Assembly (NCBI GenBank): GCA_903904765.1
Contig: CAIVEA010000480.1
Coordinates: 1-6,725 of the forward strand
Source of the DNA: an uncultured Chloroflexota bacterium
Lineage (GTDB): Bacteria; Chloroflexota; Anaerolineae; Aggregatilineales; Phototrophicaceae
Direction: 5' to 3'
Length of the DNA stretch: 6,725 nucleotides
The position numbers and the translations under genes were made by a program. Within the stretch, counting starts at the first letter, position 1. Every line of letters begins with the position of its first letter. Below the pieces are notes generated by a model that was given only the letters and a program-made list of their open reading frames with translations, was not told where the DNA came from and did no database searches. This document shows, one piece after another, positions 1 to 6,522 of this stretch.

Positions 1-437
1 CCATCCGGACCGAAGGTGCGCCCGCTGCTCTCGGCCACCAGCACCGCCACCAGCCCGCTAACCGGAATGTTGAGCAGGTCGGAAAGGGCGCGCATCAGGC
101 CGCCGAAGTTGTTCCATGTGGTGGCGACGGCGATTTCAGCTTTGGAGGTCAGCCCATCGGTGGGGATAATCTGGTCGGCGGGCAGCGACACTTCCAGCAG
201 ATCGGGCTGCTGCATCAGGTAGCCGTTGATCGGGCGTGCCTGCTTCACTTCGATGAGCTGCGCCGCCATGTAACCTTCGATGTTTTCAAAACGGATTTTG
301 AGCCAATCTTTTTGCGTTTCCAGAATATCTACCACTGCGCCCTGCGCGAGCGAAGTGATGATGCCGAAGTTCGTCCCTGCCCCCGAACGCACCCGCGAAC
401 CGCCGGACAGTACCGTGCCTTTGAGTGTTGATGCCAT
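1..437 (-). CDS. SH3b-domain protein with N-acetylmuramidase-like region (N-terminal part, runs off left edge)
   Basis: Reading the minus strand from the ATG at 437-435 gives 145 uninterrupted codons that leave the window at position 1. Residues about 6-64 read as a bacterial SH3 domain: an RVRSGAGTNFGII start, a GAVVDIL strand, a DWLKI core and an EGYMAAQLIEV end. Such domains usually bind peptidoglycan or act as wall-targeting modules. Residues about 106-145 (TTWNNFGGLMRALSDLL, then AVLVAESSGRTFGPDG) resemble the start of the N-acetylmuramidase family (formerly DUF3380). In that family a Glu in an ESxG-like motif is the expected catalytic residue, here E136. That assignment is from memory of the family pattern. 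No signal peptide is visible. The start at 437 is chosen because AGGGGAGG (450-443 on the minus strand) sits 5 bases upstream. An in-frame ATG at 491 would add 18 residues, but it overlaps a possible -10 box. The catalytic domain is mostly outside the window, so the muramidase call is moderate. Confidence 0.6.
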   Translation of the reverse strand, partial: MASTLKGTVLSGGSRVRSGAGTNFGIITSLAQGAVVDILETQKDWLKIRFENIEGYMAAQLIEVKQARPINGYLMQQPDLLEVSLPADQIIPTDGLTSKAEIAVATTWNNFGGLMRALSDLLNIPVSGLVAVLVAESSGRTFGPD

Positions 438-489
438 CCCCGCCTCCCCTGTTCGTGTAAAGGTTGAAATGCTCCAAGTTACAAATCTC

Positions 490-495
490 ATGATA
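490..495 (-). promoter_or_regulatory. Candidate -10 box for the minus-strand SH3b/muramidase-like gene
   Basis: The minus strand reads TATCAT here, five of six matches to TATAAT, and would place a transcription start about 45 bases before the ATG at 437. No good -35 is seen at 16-18 bases. A second weak option further upstream on the same strand is TTGGTT, 17 bases, then TACGAT. This is a hand-read candidate only. Confidence 0.25.
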
Positions 496-534
496 CACCG
501 AATCGTAGAATGGGTTGGGGCGCGAACCAAGCGG

Positions 535-564
535 TTGTGAGAAGGGCGGGCGCTATGGCACAAT
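535..564 (+). promoter_or_regulatory. Candidate promoter for the 604-4853 gene run
   Basis: TTGTGA (535-540, four of six to TTGACA) is followed after 18 bases by CACAAT (559-564, four of six to TATAAT). This would give a leader of roughly 30 bases before the ATG at 604. It lies in the only sizeable gap upstream of the gene run, the 166-bp divergent region. Both hexamers are weak, so the exact position is uncertain even though a promoter somewhere in 438-603 is likely. Confidence 0.3.
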
Positions 565-603
565 CTACGCACCTGTGCTGATTAGACCTGAGGTATACCT
601 GCT

Positions 604-1293
604 ATGACGGCCTCCCGCGAGCAAATCCTGAACAAACTCCGCGCTGCCCGCAAGCCATTCCCGGATGCGCCGCCGCGCCCCAAGCCCTACCGCCCGCTGG
701 TAGACCTGAGTGGGGCGACACCGGAGGCGCTGCTGGAACGCTTCAGCGAGATCATTAAGAACCTGAAGGGGGATGTATTCCCGGTGAAGGGCGACAAGGC
801 CGCCAGTGAAAAGGTGCTAGAACTGCTCCAGAGTCATCAGGCCGATCATGTGCTGGCGTGGGATTTCAAGCATATTCCGGTGCGCGGCCTCAAGACCACG
901 CTGAAGGAAGCCGGTATCACTGTCACCCATCCCGACCTGTACGACGAGTTCCGCGCTGAAACGATTGAATCCATCCGGGGGGCGCAGGTTGGCCTGACCG
1001 GCGCTGATGCGGCGCTGGCGGCGACGGGGACGCTGGTGGTCAGCACTGCTCCCGGCAAAGGGCGCATCCCGACGGTGCTGGCTCCGGTGCATATCGCGGT
1101 GATTAAGCTGGAACAACTGCTGCCGAATCTGGAAGCGTGGGTGGGCGAACAACGCGCTAATGGGCTGGATTTGATGAGCGACAGCGGTAACATTTGTTTT
1201 ATCTCCGGCCCCAGCCGGACGGGGGACATCGAGAACATCCTGATTCTGGGTGTGCATGGGCCGAACAAAATCCAGATTATCGTAAAGACCTAA
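604..1293 (+). CDS. LUD domain protein, LutC/YkgG-like
   Basis: This 229-residue protein matches the length and pattern of the LutC/YkgG branch of the LUD family. LutC acts with the iron-sulfur proteins LutA and LutB in cytoplasmic L-lactate oxidation in Bacillus-type systems. Family hallmarks visible here are GLTGADAALAATGTLVV (residues 130-146), PTVLAPVHIAVI (156-167), ISGPSRTGDIE (200-210) and GVHGP (216-220) near the C-terminus. The N-terminal segment (SREQILNKLRAAR) is the usual leading helix. The ATG at 604 has GAGGT at 590-594, nine bases upstream. It is the first gene of a likely operon, with the amidohydrolase beginning 34 bases after its stop. No lutA or lutB partner is present in the window, so the lactate role is not demonstrated and I give no symbol. 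Family membership is secure; the specific substrate is not. Confidence 0.9.
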   Translation: MTASREQILNKLRAARKPFPDAPPRPKPYRPLVDLSGATPEALLERFSEIIKNLKGDVFPVKGDKAASEKVLELLQSHQADHVLAWDFKHIPVRGLKTTLKEAGITVTHPDLYDEFRAETIESIRGAQVGLTGADAALAATGTLVVSTAPGKGRIPTVLAPVHIAVIKLEQLLPNLEAWVGEQRANGLDLMSDSGNICFISGPSRTGDIENILILGVHGPNKIQIIVKT

Positions 1294-1327
1294 GCTAACT
1301 TCTGAATCACAAAGGGAAAAGATTACG

Positions 1328-2578
1328 ATGGCTTCTTATACGCTGGTACGGAATGGGACGTTGATTGACGGCACGGGGGCTGCGCCTGTGGCGAACGCGG
1401 GCGTGCTGATTGACGACAACCGCATTCACGGCGCAGGCGCGTTCAACGGGCTGATGGTTCCGCGCTCGGTGCTGACGGATATTGACGCGAAAGGCGGATA
1501 TATCCTGCCCGGTTTGATTGATACGCACGTCCACATGATGATGGAATATTCGGATGTGCGTGAGGCCATGCAGAGACCGTTTTCGATGAACTTCTTCAAG
1601 GCGGTGGGCTACCTGCGTAAGACGATTGATGCGGGCATCACCACCGTGCGCGACGCGGGTGGTGCTGATCTGGGCGTGAAGATGGCGGTGGAACAGGGCG
1701 TGGTGGCTGGCCCGCGTATGCAAATCAGCATCACGGCGCTGGGCATTACGGGTGGACATACTGATGGTTGGATGCCTTCCGGCACGACGCTGAATTTGTT
1801 CCCGCCCTATCCCGGCTTCCCGGATGGCATCTGCGATGGCGTGAACGAGGTGCGGAAGAAGGTTCGCGAGGTGCTGCGTGCTGGCGCGGACGTGATTAAG
1901 ATTTGCTCGACGGGCGGCGTACTCAGCCCGACGGATCACCCGGAGTTCACGCAGTTTTCGCCGGAAGAACTGGAAGTGATCGTGCAGGAAGCGGCTTTCC
2001 GGCGCGGCGTGAAGGTGATGTCCCACGCGCAGGGTGTAGAAGGTATCAAGAACGCGGTGCGGGCGGGCATTCATTCGATTGAACACGGCATCTTCCTCGA
2101 TGACGAGGCAATTGAACTGATGTTGCAGCGCGGCACGTTCCTTGTGCCGACGCTCCTCGCTCCGGTGGCGGTGCTGGAAATCGGCGAAAAGACAGGCGCG
2201 ATGCCCGAATACGGTATGCGGAAGTCACGTGAAGTGATCGAGCAGCATCGCGAAAGCATTGCGATGGCGCACAAGGCCGGTGTTCGTATCTCGATGGGTA
2301 CGGACGCAGGTGTGATGCCTCATGGCACGAATCTGCGCGAACTGGGGCTGATGGTGGATGTGGGTATGACTCCCATGCAGGCGATTGTGGCAACCACGCG
2401 CACCGCGTCCGAATGCCTCGGCTGGCAGGATCGCGTCGGGACGCTGGAGGCGGGCAAGCTGGCTGATCTGATCGTGACGCGCACCAACCCCCTGACCGAT
2501 ATTCGTTCGCTGGAGAACCCGGACAATATCATTCTGGTGATTAAGGACGGGAAGATCATGAAGGATTTACGGGCATGA
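1328..2578 (+). CDS. Metal-dependent amidohydrolase (imidazolonepropionase/prolidase-like, HutI-type COG)
   Basis: This 416-residue protein belongs to the amidohydrolase superfamily, cytoplasmic TIM-barrel hydrolases that cleave amide, cyclic amide or dipeptide bonds using one or two metal ions. The metal-ligand set is complete: HVH at residues 67-69 after PGLIDT, a likely carboxylated Lys191 in ADVIKICSTGG, His233 in MSHAQG, His253 in SIEHG and Asp326 in GTDAG. The N-terminal strand region (LIDGTG) and the C-terminal GTLEAGKLADLIV segment (371-383) form the usual composite beta-sandwich. GGHTDGW (142-148) is typical of the Xaa-Pro dipeptidase-like subgroup. The start has AAAGGG at 1311-1316, with an 11-base spacer. 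Its TGA overlaps the ATG of the next gene, pointing to translational coupling. Substrate cannot be assigned; dipeptides with C-terminal Pro, Arg or Lys, or a cyclic amide, are possibilities from family precedent. Confidence 0.93.
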   Translation: MASYTLVRNGTLIDGTGAAPVANAGVLIDDNRIHGAGAFNGLMVPRSVLTDIDAKGGYILPGLIDTHVHMMMEYSDVREAMQRPFSMNFFKAVGYLRKTIDAGITTVRDAGGADLGVKMAVEQGVVAGPRMQISITALGITGGHTDGWMPSGTTLNLFPPYPGFPDGICDGVNEVRKKVREVLRAGADVIKICSTGGVLSPTDHPEFTQFSPEELEVIVQEAAFRRGVKVMSHAQGVEGIKNAVRAGIHSIEHGIFLDDEAIELMLQRGTFLVPTLLAPVAVLEIGEKTGAMPEYGMRKSREVIEQHRESIAMAHKAGVRISMGTDAGVMPHGTNLRELGLMVDVGMTPMQAIVATTRTASECLGWQDRVGTLEAGKLADLIVTRTNPLTDIRSLENPDNIILVIKDGKIMKDLRA

Positions 2579-3717
2579 CGGTAGCTGCGGCGGAAACGCC
2601 GCTGGTGATGGCGGCGCGGGTGGCGGCTGATGTGGCGACCCGCGCCGACGCTGCCGATCAGCAGGCGAAATTGCCCGCTGAGGATGTGCAGGCGCTGCGC
2701 GAGGCAGGGTATCTGAAGTTAAGCGTTCCCTCGGAATACGGGGGGATGGGGCTGCCGCTTCGCGATTGCGTGGCGGCACAACTGGAACTGGCGCAGGGCA
2801 GCGCCTCCACCGCGATGGTGGCGGGGATGCACCTGCATCTGTTCGGCAACGTGAGCGAGAATCGCCCGTGGCCTGAACCGATCTTCGAGCGTATGTGCCA
2901 CGACGCGGTGGCGGGCGGGCTGTTCAACACACTCGCCAGCGAACCCGCGCTGGGCAGTCCATCACGCGGGGCGTACTTCGCTACTGCTGCCGTGCGCGAT
3001 GGCGATTTGTGGGTGGTGAACGGGCATAAGACATGGACGACGGGCGGACGGCATCTGACGCACATGGTCGTCCGGTTGAGCGTGGGTGAAGAACCGGGTG
3101 CGGTGTTGATTCCGGGGGATGCGGCGGGCATCTCGTGGCAGGAGACATGGAGCGACTCGCTCAGTTTACGCGCCACCGATAGCCATGATGTGTTCTTCTC
3201 CGATGTGCGCGTGCCGCTGGAAAACCTGCTGGAGCAGGGCAAGCGCGACCAGAACACGCCCAACGCATGGTTTCCGATGATTATGGCGGCGGTCTATCTG
3301 GGGTCGGCACTGGCGGCGCGGACGGCGGTCATTCGCTATGCGCTGGAGCGCGTGCCGACGGCGCTGGGTAAGCCGATTGCTACGCTGCCCAAGATTCAGC
3401 GGCAGATCGGCGAGATTGATCTGATGCTGCAAGCGGCGCGGGCGCTGCTGTTCGAGGTGGCCTCTGAATGGACGGGCGACGAACGCAGTCGCGGTCTGTT
3501 CCCGCGCATCGCGGCGGCCAAGCATCTGGTGACGGAAACCGCGAATCAGGTGACGGATAAGGCGCTGCAAATCGCAGGTGGTGCGAGTTTGACCCGCGAT
3601 CTGCCGCTGGAACGCTTCTTCCGCGATACCCGTGCTGGCCTGATGCAACCGCCTTCGGGCGATACAGCGTTGGAGATCATCGGGCAGGGCGCGATTCAGC
3701 GGCTGCAAAAGAGCTAA
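2575..3717 (+). CDS. Acyl-CoA dehydrogenase family flavoprotein lacking the usual catalytic Glu
   Basis: This 380-residue protein has the full acyl-CoA dehydrogenase fold order. It has an N-terminal helical domain with LREAGYLKLSVPSEYGGMGL (41-60) and a middle beta domain with LASEPALGSPSRGAYF (120-135), VNGHKTWTTGG (148-158) and LRATDSHDVFFSDVRVP (198-214). The C-terminal helical domain includes GGASLTRDLPLERFFRD (335-351). These features predict FAD or FMN binding. The site where medium- and short-chain enzymes carry the base (YEGT) reads MQPPSGD (357-363), with no Glu. At the alternative isovaleryl/long-chain position my hand alignment puts Phe233 (AWFPMIMAAV). The PP motif after the RDxR stretch recalls DszC-like flavin monooxygenases and other atypical members. 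The start ATG overlaps the preceding TGA (ATGA) and has AAGGA at 2561-2565. Family call is strong; reaction type (dehydrogenase, monooxygenase or other) is open. Confidence 0.9.
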   Translation: MTVAAAETPLVMAARVAADVATRADAADQQAKLPAEDVQALREAGYLKLSVPSEYGGMGLPLRDCVAAQLELAQGSASTAMVAGMHLHLFGNVSENRPWPEPIFERMCHDAVAGGLFNTLASEPALGSPSRGAYFATAAVRDGDLWVVNGHKTWTTGGRHLTHMVVRLSVGEEPGAVLIPGDAAGISWQETWSDSLSLRATDSHDVFFSDVRVPLENLLEQGKRDQNTPNAWFPMIMAAVYLGSALAARTAVIRYALERVPTALGKPIATLPKIQRQIGEIDLMLQAARALLFEVASEWTGDERSRGLFPRIAAAKHLVTETANQVTDKALQIAGGASLTRDLPLERFFRDTRAGLMQPPSGDTALEIIGQGAIQRLQKS

Positions 3718-3722
3718 GTGTG

Positions 3723-4853
3723 ATGCACGTAGCGGAGAGCGTGGCGGAGGCTGCCGCGCATCTGTGGGGTTGCCGGGTGGTGGATGCCGAGTTCATGTAC
3801 CGCCCCCGGCCTGCTTCCGGCGCGGCGCAAGTCGTGTTCGACGGTGCACTGCGTTCGCGTTTGAGCGACCTGACCACGCAGGATGGCGTGCTGTGGATTG
3901 CCGACAGCGCCGCCACGCTGCACAGCTTAACCCCCTTTGTGGATGAGTTTCCCGATGTACGACATGCTGCTGCGCTGGTGACTCCCTCGCGCTGGGCGGG
4001 CGCGGCGGGTGACACGCCGTTCGCGCTGGGGTGGGAGCAGCCTGCTGCATGGGTGCGGATGGCGACCACTGACCGCTGGGCGCGGATTGATTTCGCGCTG
4101 GCGGTGGGCGCGGCGCTGGAGGGCGGTTGGCTGGCGCTGCCCGCGCATGATGCGGTGTGGGGGCGCGGCCTGCTGGAAACGCTGATGCGGGTGGCGCTGC
4201 GCCATGCGCGGGGCAGCGGGGCGGCGGCGGTCAGCCCGTATGCGCCGCACCCGCACAGGCAAATGGCGGGGGCAGGTATCCCGCAAGATGTGGTGGATGT
4301 GCTGAATGCGGCTTTCGAGCGCGACTCGCTGCTGCGCTGGCGCATGTGGCGCGACCAGATGCAGGGCTTCTGGGGCAAAATGGCGCTCATGCCGGTGGCA
4401 CAGTGTGCGGCGGTACGTGCCCATGCCAACCAGACCATCCTCGAAGATGATTTGCAAATTGACCGCGTGCTGCGCGAACAGGGGTTTTATGCACGGGCGT
4501 GGTGGGCGGCGGATACGCGCCTGTACCGACAGGTGTTGCCCGTGTTTGACCGCGCTGGAGTGCGGGCGGTCATCGAGCGCACGCTGCATTACTCGCTGAA
4601 TATCCCCGGTGCGGGCGTGGGGGGCAGTTTTCTCAATAGTCCCCGTGATGCGGCGCTGCGGTTGCGAGCGCAACTTTCGCCGCGCTTCGGGCGTGCCTGC
4701 CACGAGGCTGATGCGCTGATCGCAGAATGCAGCGCGGAGATTGCCAAACGATTGCAGCAGCATGGCGCATCATGGGTGGATTGGGGTGCGTATCGCCATG
4801 TGGTGCGCGTGGGCGACCCTTCAGTGGAGGTCTGGCGACGGGGCGGTGCATAG
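3723..4853 (+). CDS. Unrecognised Trp-rich protein, possible GT-A glycosyltransferase-like
   Basis: I do not recognise this 376-residue protein with confidence. It is soluble-looking, with no clear signal peptide or membrane helix. It is rich in Trp (about 16 by count) and Arg. Two stretches faintly recall family 2-type glycosyltransferases: WLALPAHDAVWGRGLLETL (about residues 136-154), with a possible metal-binding Asp, followed by GAAAVSPYAPHPH; and ILEDDLQIDRVLREQGF (about 239-255), shaped like the ED acceptor-base segment, followed by WWAADTRLYR. This is pattern impression only. It begins 5 bases after the flavoprotein stop. ATG at 3723 is preferred, but GTG at 3720 is in frame and directly adjacent. 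No strong Shine-Dalgarno is seen, so translation probably depends on coupling. GC-rich codon use and close packing match the genes before it, supporting a real gene. No terminator is evident between it and efp. Confidence 0.8.
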   Translation: MHVAESVAEAAAHLWGCRVVDAEFMYRPRPASGAAQVVFDGALRSRLSDLTTQDGVLWIADSAATLHSLTPFVDEFPDVRHAAALVTPSRWAGAAGDTPFALGWEQPAAWVRMATTDRWARIDFALAVGAALEGGWLALPAHDAVWGRGLLETLMRVALRHARGSGAAAVSPYAPHPHRQMAGAGIPQDVVDVLNAAFERDSLLRWRMWRDQMQGFWGKMALMPVAQCAAVRAHANQTILEDDLQIDRVLREQGFYARAWWAADTRLYRQVLPVFDRAGVRAVIERTLHYSLNIPGAGVGGSFLNSPRDAALRLRAQLSPRFGRACHEADALIAECSAEIAKRLQQHGASWVDWGAYRHVVRVGDPSVEVWRRGGA

Positions 4854-4880
4854 TCGGGTATTCTACCTGTCCAGAATCTT

Positions 4881-4889
4881 TGATACACT
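4881..4889 (+). promoter_or_regulatory. Candidate extended -10 promoter of efp
   Basis: TGATACACT reads as an extended -10 element (TGn followed by TACACT, four of six to TATAAT). It would give a leader of about 40 bases before the ATG at 4935. The -35 region 17 bases upstream (TTCTAC, 4861-4866) is poor, as is common with extended -10 promoters. It lies in the 81-base gap after the preceding stop, so efp may have its own promoter in addition to read-through. Confidence 0.35.
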
Positions 4890-4921
4890 GAGGTTATCCA
4901 ACCACGGAAAACAGAGAGTGC

Positions 4922-4927
4922 TGAGGA
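4922..4927 (+). promoter_or_regulatory. Ribosome binding site of efp
   Basis: TGAGGA lies 7 bases upstream of the ATG at 4935, a good Shine-Dalgarno at standard spacing. It fixes this start, which also matches the usual EF-P N-terminus. Confidence 0.7.
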
Positions 4928-4934
4928 TTCTGAG

Positions 4935-5492
4935 ATGATTGAAGCAGGTGATTTGACAACCGGCGTGACCTTGAAATTGGATAATTCCTTGTTCAAGGTG
5001 ATTAAGACGGCGTATAACAAGCCGGGGCGTGGTAAGGCTTCTATGGAGACCACGCTGATGGACATCAAGACGGGCCGGACGGTGAACCGCATCTTCGGTG
5101 TGGAAGAACGTCTGGACAATATTTACGTCGAAGCGGAAATGGTGGATTACCTGTACAGTGACGGCGTGATGCTGCACTTCATGAATCCCCAGAGCTACGA
5201 ACAGCACGAAGCCGCCGCCGACCTGTTCGGTGATGATGCCAAGTTCCTGAAGGAAGGTCTTCAGATCGAACTCCGCATTCACGAAGGCATCGCCATTGAC
5301 TACAAGCTGCCGACCACCGCCACCTACAAAGTGACGGATGCAGACGTGGCTGTGGCAGGCGACACCACCGGCAAGGTGATGAAGAAGTGCACCGTCGAAA
5401 CCGGATTCACGGTGGCTGTGCCGCTGTTCGTGAAGATTGGCGATGTGATTGTGGTGGATACCCGCGACGGCTCATACACCGGACGCGGCTAA
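4935..5492 (+). CDS. efp: Elongation factor P
   Basis: This 185-residue protein is a full-length elongation factor P, which binds between the ribosomal P and E sites and relieves stalling at consecutive prolines. All three beta domains are present: the KOW-like N-terminal domain (about 1-63), the central OB domain (about 64-125) and the C-terminal OB domain (about 126-185). The C-terminal family signature region runs VETGFTVAVPLFVKIGDVIV and on into DTRDGSYTGR. The loop that reaches the peptidyl-transferase centre reads NKPGRGKAS (28-36), so the tip residue is Arg32 rather than the Lys of Escherichia coli-type EF-P; Lys34 follows two residues later. Arg32 occurs in the rhamnosylated (EarP) group and, as I recall, also in Thermus EF-P. 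No modification enzyme (EarP, EpmA/EpmB) is encoded in the window. TGAGGA precedes the start by 7 bases, and a strong hairpin follows 33 bases after the stop. Confidence 0.98.
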   Translation: MIEAGDLTTGVTLKLDNSLFKVIKTAYNKPGRGKASMETTLMDIKTGRTVNRIFGVEERLDNIYVEAEMVDYLYSDGVMLHFMNPQSYEQHEAAADLFGDDAKFLKEGLQIELRIHEGIAIDYKLPTTATYKVTDADVAVAGDTTGKVMKKCTVETGFTVAVPLFVKIGDVIVVDTRDGSYTGRG

Positions 5493-5525
5493 TCGTCCCG
5501 CACTGTCCCCTAGTTGAATGAAATA

Positions 5526-5555
5526 ACAACACCCCTGTTTACGCAGGGGTGTTGT
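5526..5555. terminator. Probable bidirectional intrinsic terminator between efp and the methyltransferase gene
   Basis: A perfect 12-bp inverted repeat (ACAACACCCCTG, 5526-5537, against CAGGGGTGTTGT, 5544-5555) encloses the 6-base loop TTTACG. It is followed by GTTTG on the plus strand and, on the minus strand, by the more T-rich TATTTCATT. It sits 33 bases after the efp stop and 24 bases before the end of the convergent methyltransferase gene, exactly where a shared terminator is expected. The U-tract is better for minus-strand transcripts than for plus-strand ones. Confidence 0.85.
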
Positions 5556-5579
5556 GTTTGATGGGACAAACGCAGTCGG

Positions 5580-6479
5580 CTATTCGTCCAGCGGCGCTTT
5601 GAAGTCGTAGATGCCGTCGCGGATGGCCCAGCGGCGGGCGCAGCTCTGGCAGGTGAGGATATTCCCTTCCTGTGCCAGTTCGCCGCCGTCTGTCGGGCAG
5701 ACGAACAGGGCGCGGTTGTACAGGTTGTTGACCGATTCGCCCACCGACAGGCTGCGGGTGAACACGCTGGGCGTGTAGTGCAGCCCCGTCAGTTGCAGCA
5801 GGCTATCGGCGCTCGCCAGCAGGCCGGTGGGGACTTTTTCTTTCAGCACGGGAATGCGGAAGAACGACACGGGCATACTGCGCTTGAGCATGAATCCGGT
5901 GGAAGCCAGTTGCTGCGCCATATAGTCGGGATGGAAGTCGAAGTTGAGTTCGACGAATTCGACAGGCTTCAAATCATACGGGTTCCACTTTTGCTGCCCG
6001 CGTGCGTAGCGCAGCATGGATTTGAGGTGGCGCTTGTTGGCGTATTCCAGCAGCAGCGTGCCGCCACTGACCATTGCCCGCCGCACCTGACCGAGTACCG
6101 CAGGCACATCCGACATGTGGTGAATCACGCGGATGATCGCCACGCCGTCGAATGAGCCGGGGCGGAAGGGGAGGCTATAAGCGTCGGCAGCCACAAAGGT
6201 GAAGCGTCCCCCTGCGCCCAGATGCTCCTGTGCATAGCGCATCTGCGACAGCGAATAGTCCAGCAGGACAACCTGATCGTAACCGTGATATTCCTCACTC
6301 AGCCGTCCGAAGCCCGCGCCCAGTTCCAGTAGGCGGCGACCCCGTGCGGGCAGCAGACGGCGCAGGGCGATACGCTCCACGCGGTCTTCATAGTCGCGGC
6401 CTTTGCCTTCCCAGAACTCGGTACGGTAGTTCGAGCCTTCGTAATCACAGATGGGCGGACGGGAGTCGGGATTGGACAT
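5580..6479 (-). CDS. Class I SAM-dependent methyltransferase with C-terminal Trm112-like zinc ribbon
   Basis: This 299-residue protein (from the ATG at 6479-6477) is a class I S-adenosylmethionine methyltransferase of the Methyltransf_11/UbiE-like kind. Motif I is LLELGAGFGRL (50-60), the acidic end of strand 2 is VVLLDYS (70-76), the motif II region is FVAADAYSLPF (95-105), and FDGVAIIRVIHHMSD (110-124) follows. After a helical insert, residues about 259-294 form a short ribbon: CPTDGGEL, then CQSC, then RWAIRDGIYDF. This is like the Trm112/YcaR-type modules fused to or partnering methyltransferases. One of the four usual ligands is Asp264 instead of Cys. A longer reading frame starts at 6524, but that ATG overlaps a consensus TATAAT, so translation must begin downstream. 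GTAAGG (6496-6491) is a modest Shine-Dalgarno, 11 bases from the chosen start. Substrate is unknown; small molecules, lipids or quinones are all possible. Confidence 0.9.
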   Translation of the reverse strand: MSNPDSRPPICDYEGSNYRTEFWEGKGRDYEDRVERIALRRLLPARGRRLLELGAGFGRLSEEYHGYDQVVLLDYSLSQMRYAQEHLGAGGRFTFVAADAYSLPFRPGSFDGVAIIRVIHHMSDVPAVLGQVRRAMVSGGTLLLEYANKRHLKSMLRYARGQQKWNPYDLKPVEFVELNFDFHPDYMAQQLASTGFMLKRSMPVSFFRIPVLKEKVPTGLLASADSLLQLTGLHYTPSVFTRSLSVGESVNNLYNRALFVCPTDGGELAQEGNILTCQSCARRWAIRDGIYDFKAPLDE

Positions 6480-6522
6480 AGCGAGTTTGGCCTTACTCTG
6501 CACTCGAAGAACAGCAAACCCC

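Noticed and set aside
286..498. 70-codon minus-strand frame at the left
   Set aside because: It shares the strand with the SH3b gene but is in another frame, and its product shows no domain pattern.
491..498. 8-mer TGATACAC shared with the efp upstream region (4881-4888)
   Set aside because: The shared word is short and sits at very different distances from the following genes; coincidence or a common promoter-like word explains it.
16..540. Plus-strand open frames of 68 and 86 codons over the left edge
   Set aside because: They lie opposite the SH3b/muramidase-like frame, which has recognisable domains and a good Shine-Dalgarno.
1294..1327. Possible terminator or regulatory element between the LutC-like and amidohydrolase genes
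   Set aside because: No stem of useful length is visible in the 34 bases; it holds only the AAAGGG ribosome site.
1307..2086. 259-codon His/Arg-rich open frame on the minus strand opposite the amidohydrolase
   Set aside because: Its composition (runs of His and Arg) is what GC-rich codons read in antisense produce, while the plus frame holds all amidohydrolase metal ligands in order.
3677..4763. Long minus-strand open frames (253 and 278 codons) opposite the 3723-4853 gene
   Set aside because: They are low-complexity Ala/Ser/Arg or His/Arg peptides without motifs. The plus frame is flush with its upstream neighbour and looks like a normal protein, although being unrecognised it is less secure than the others.
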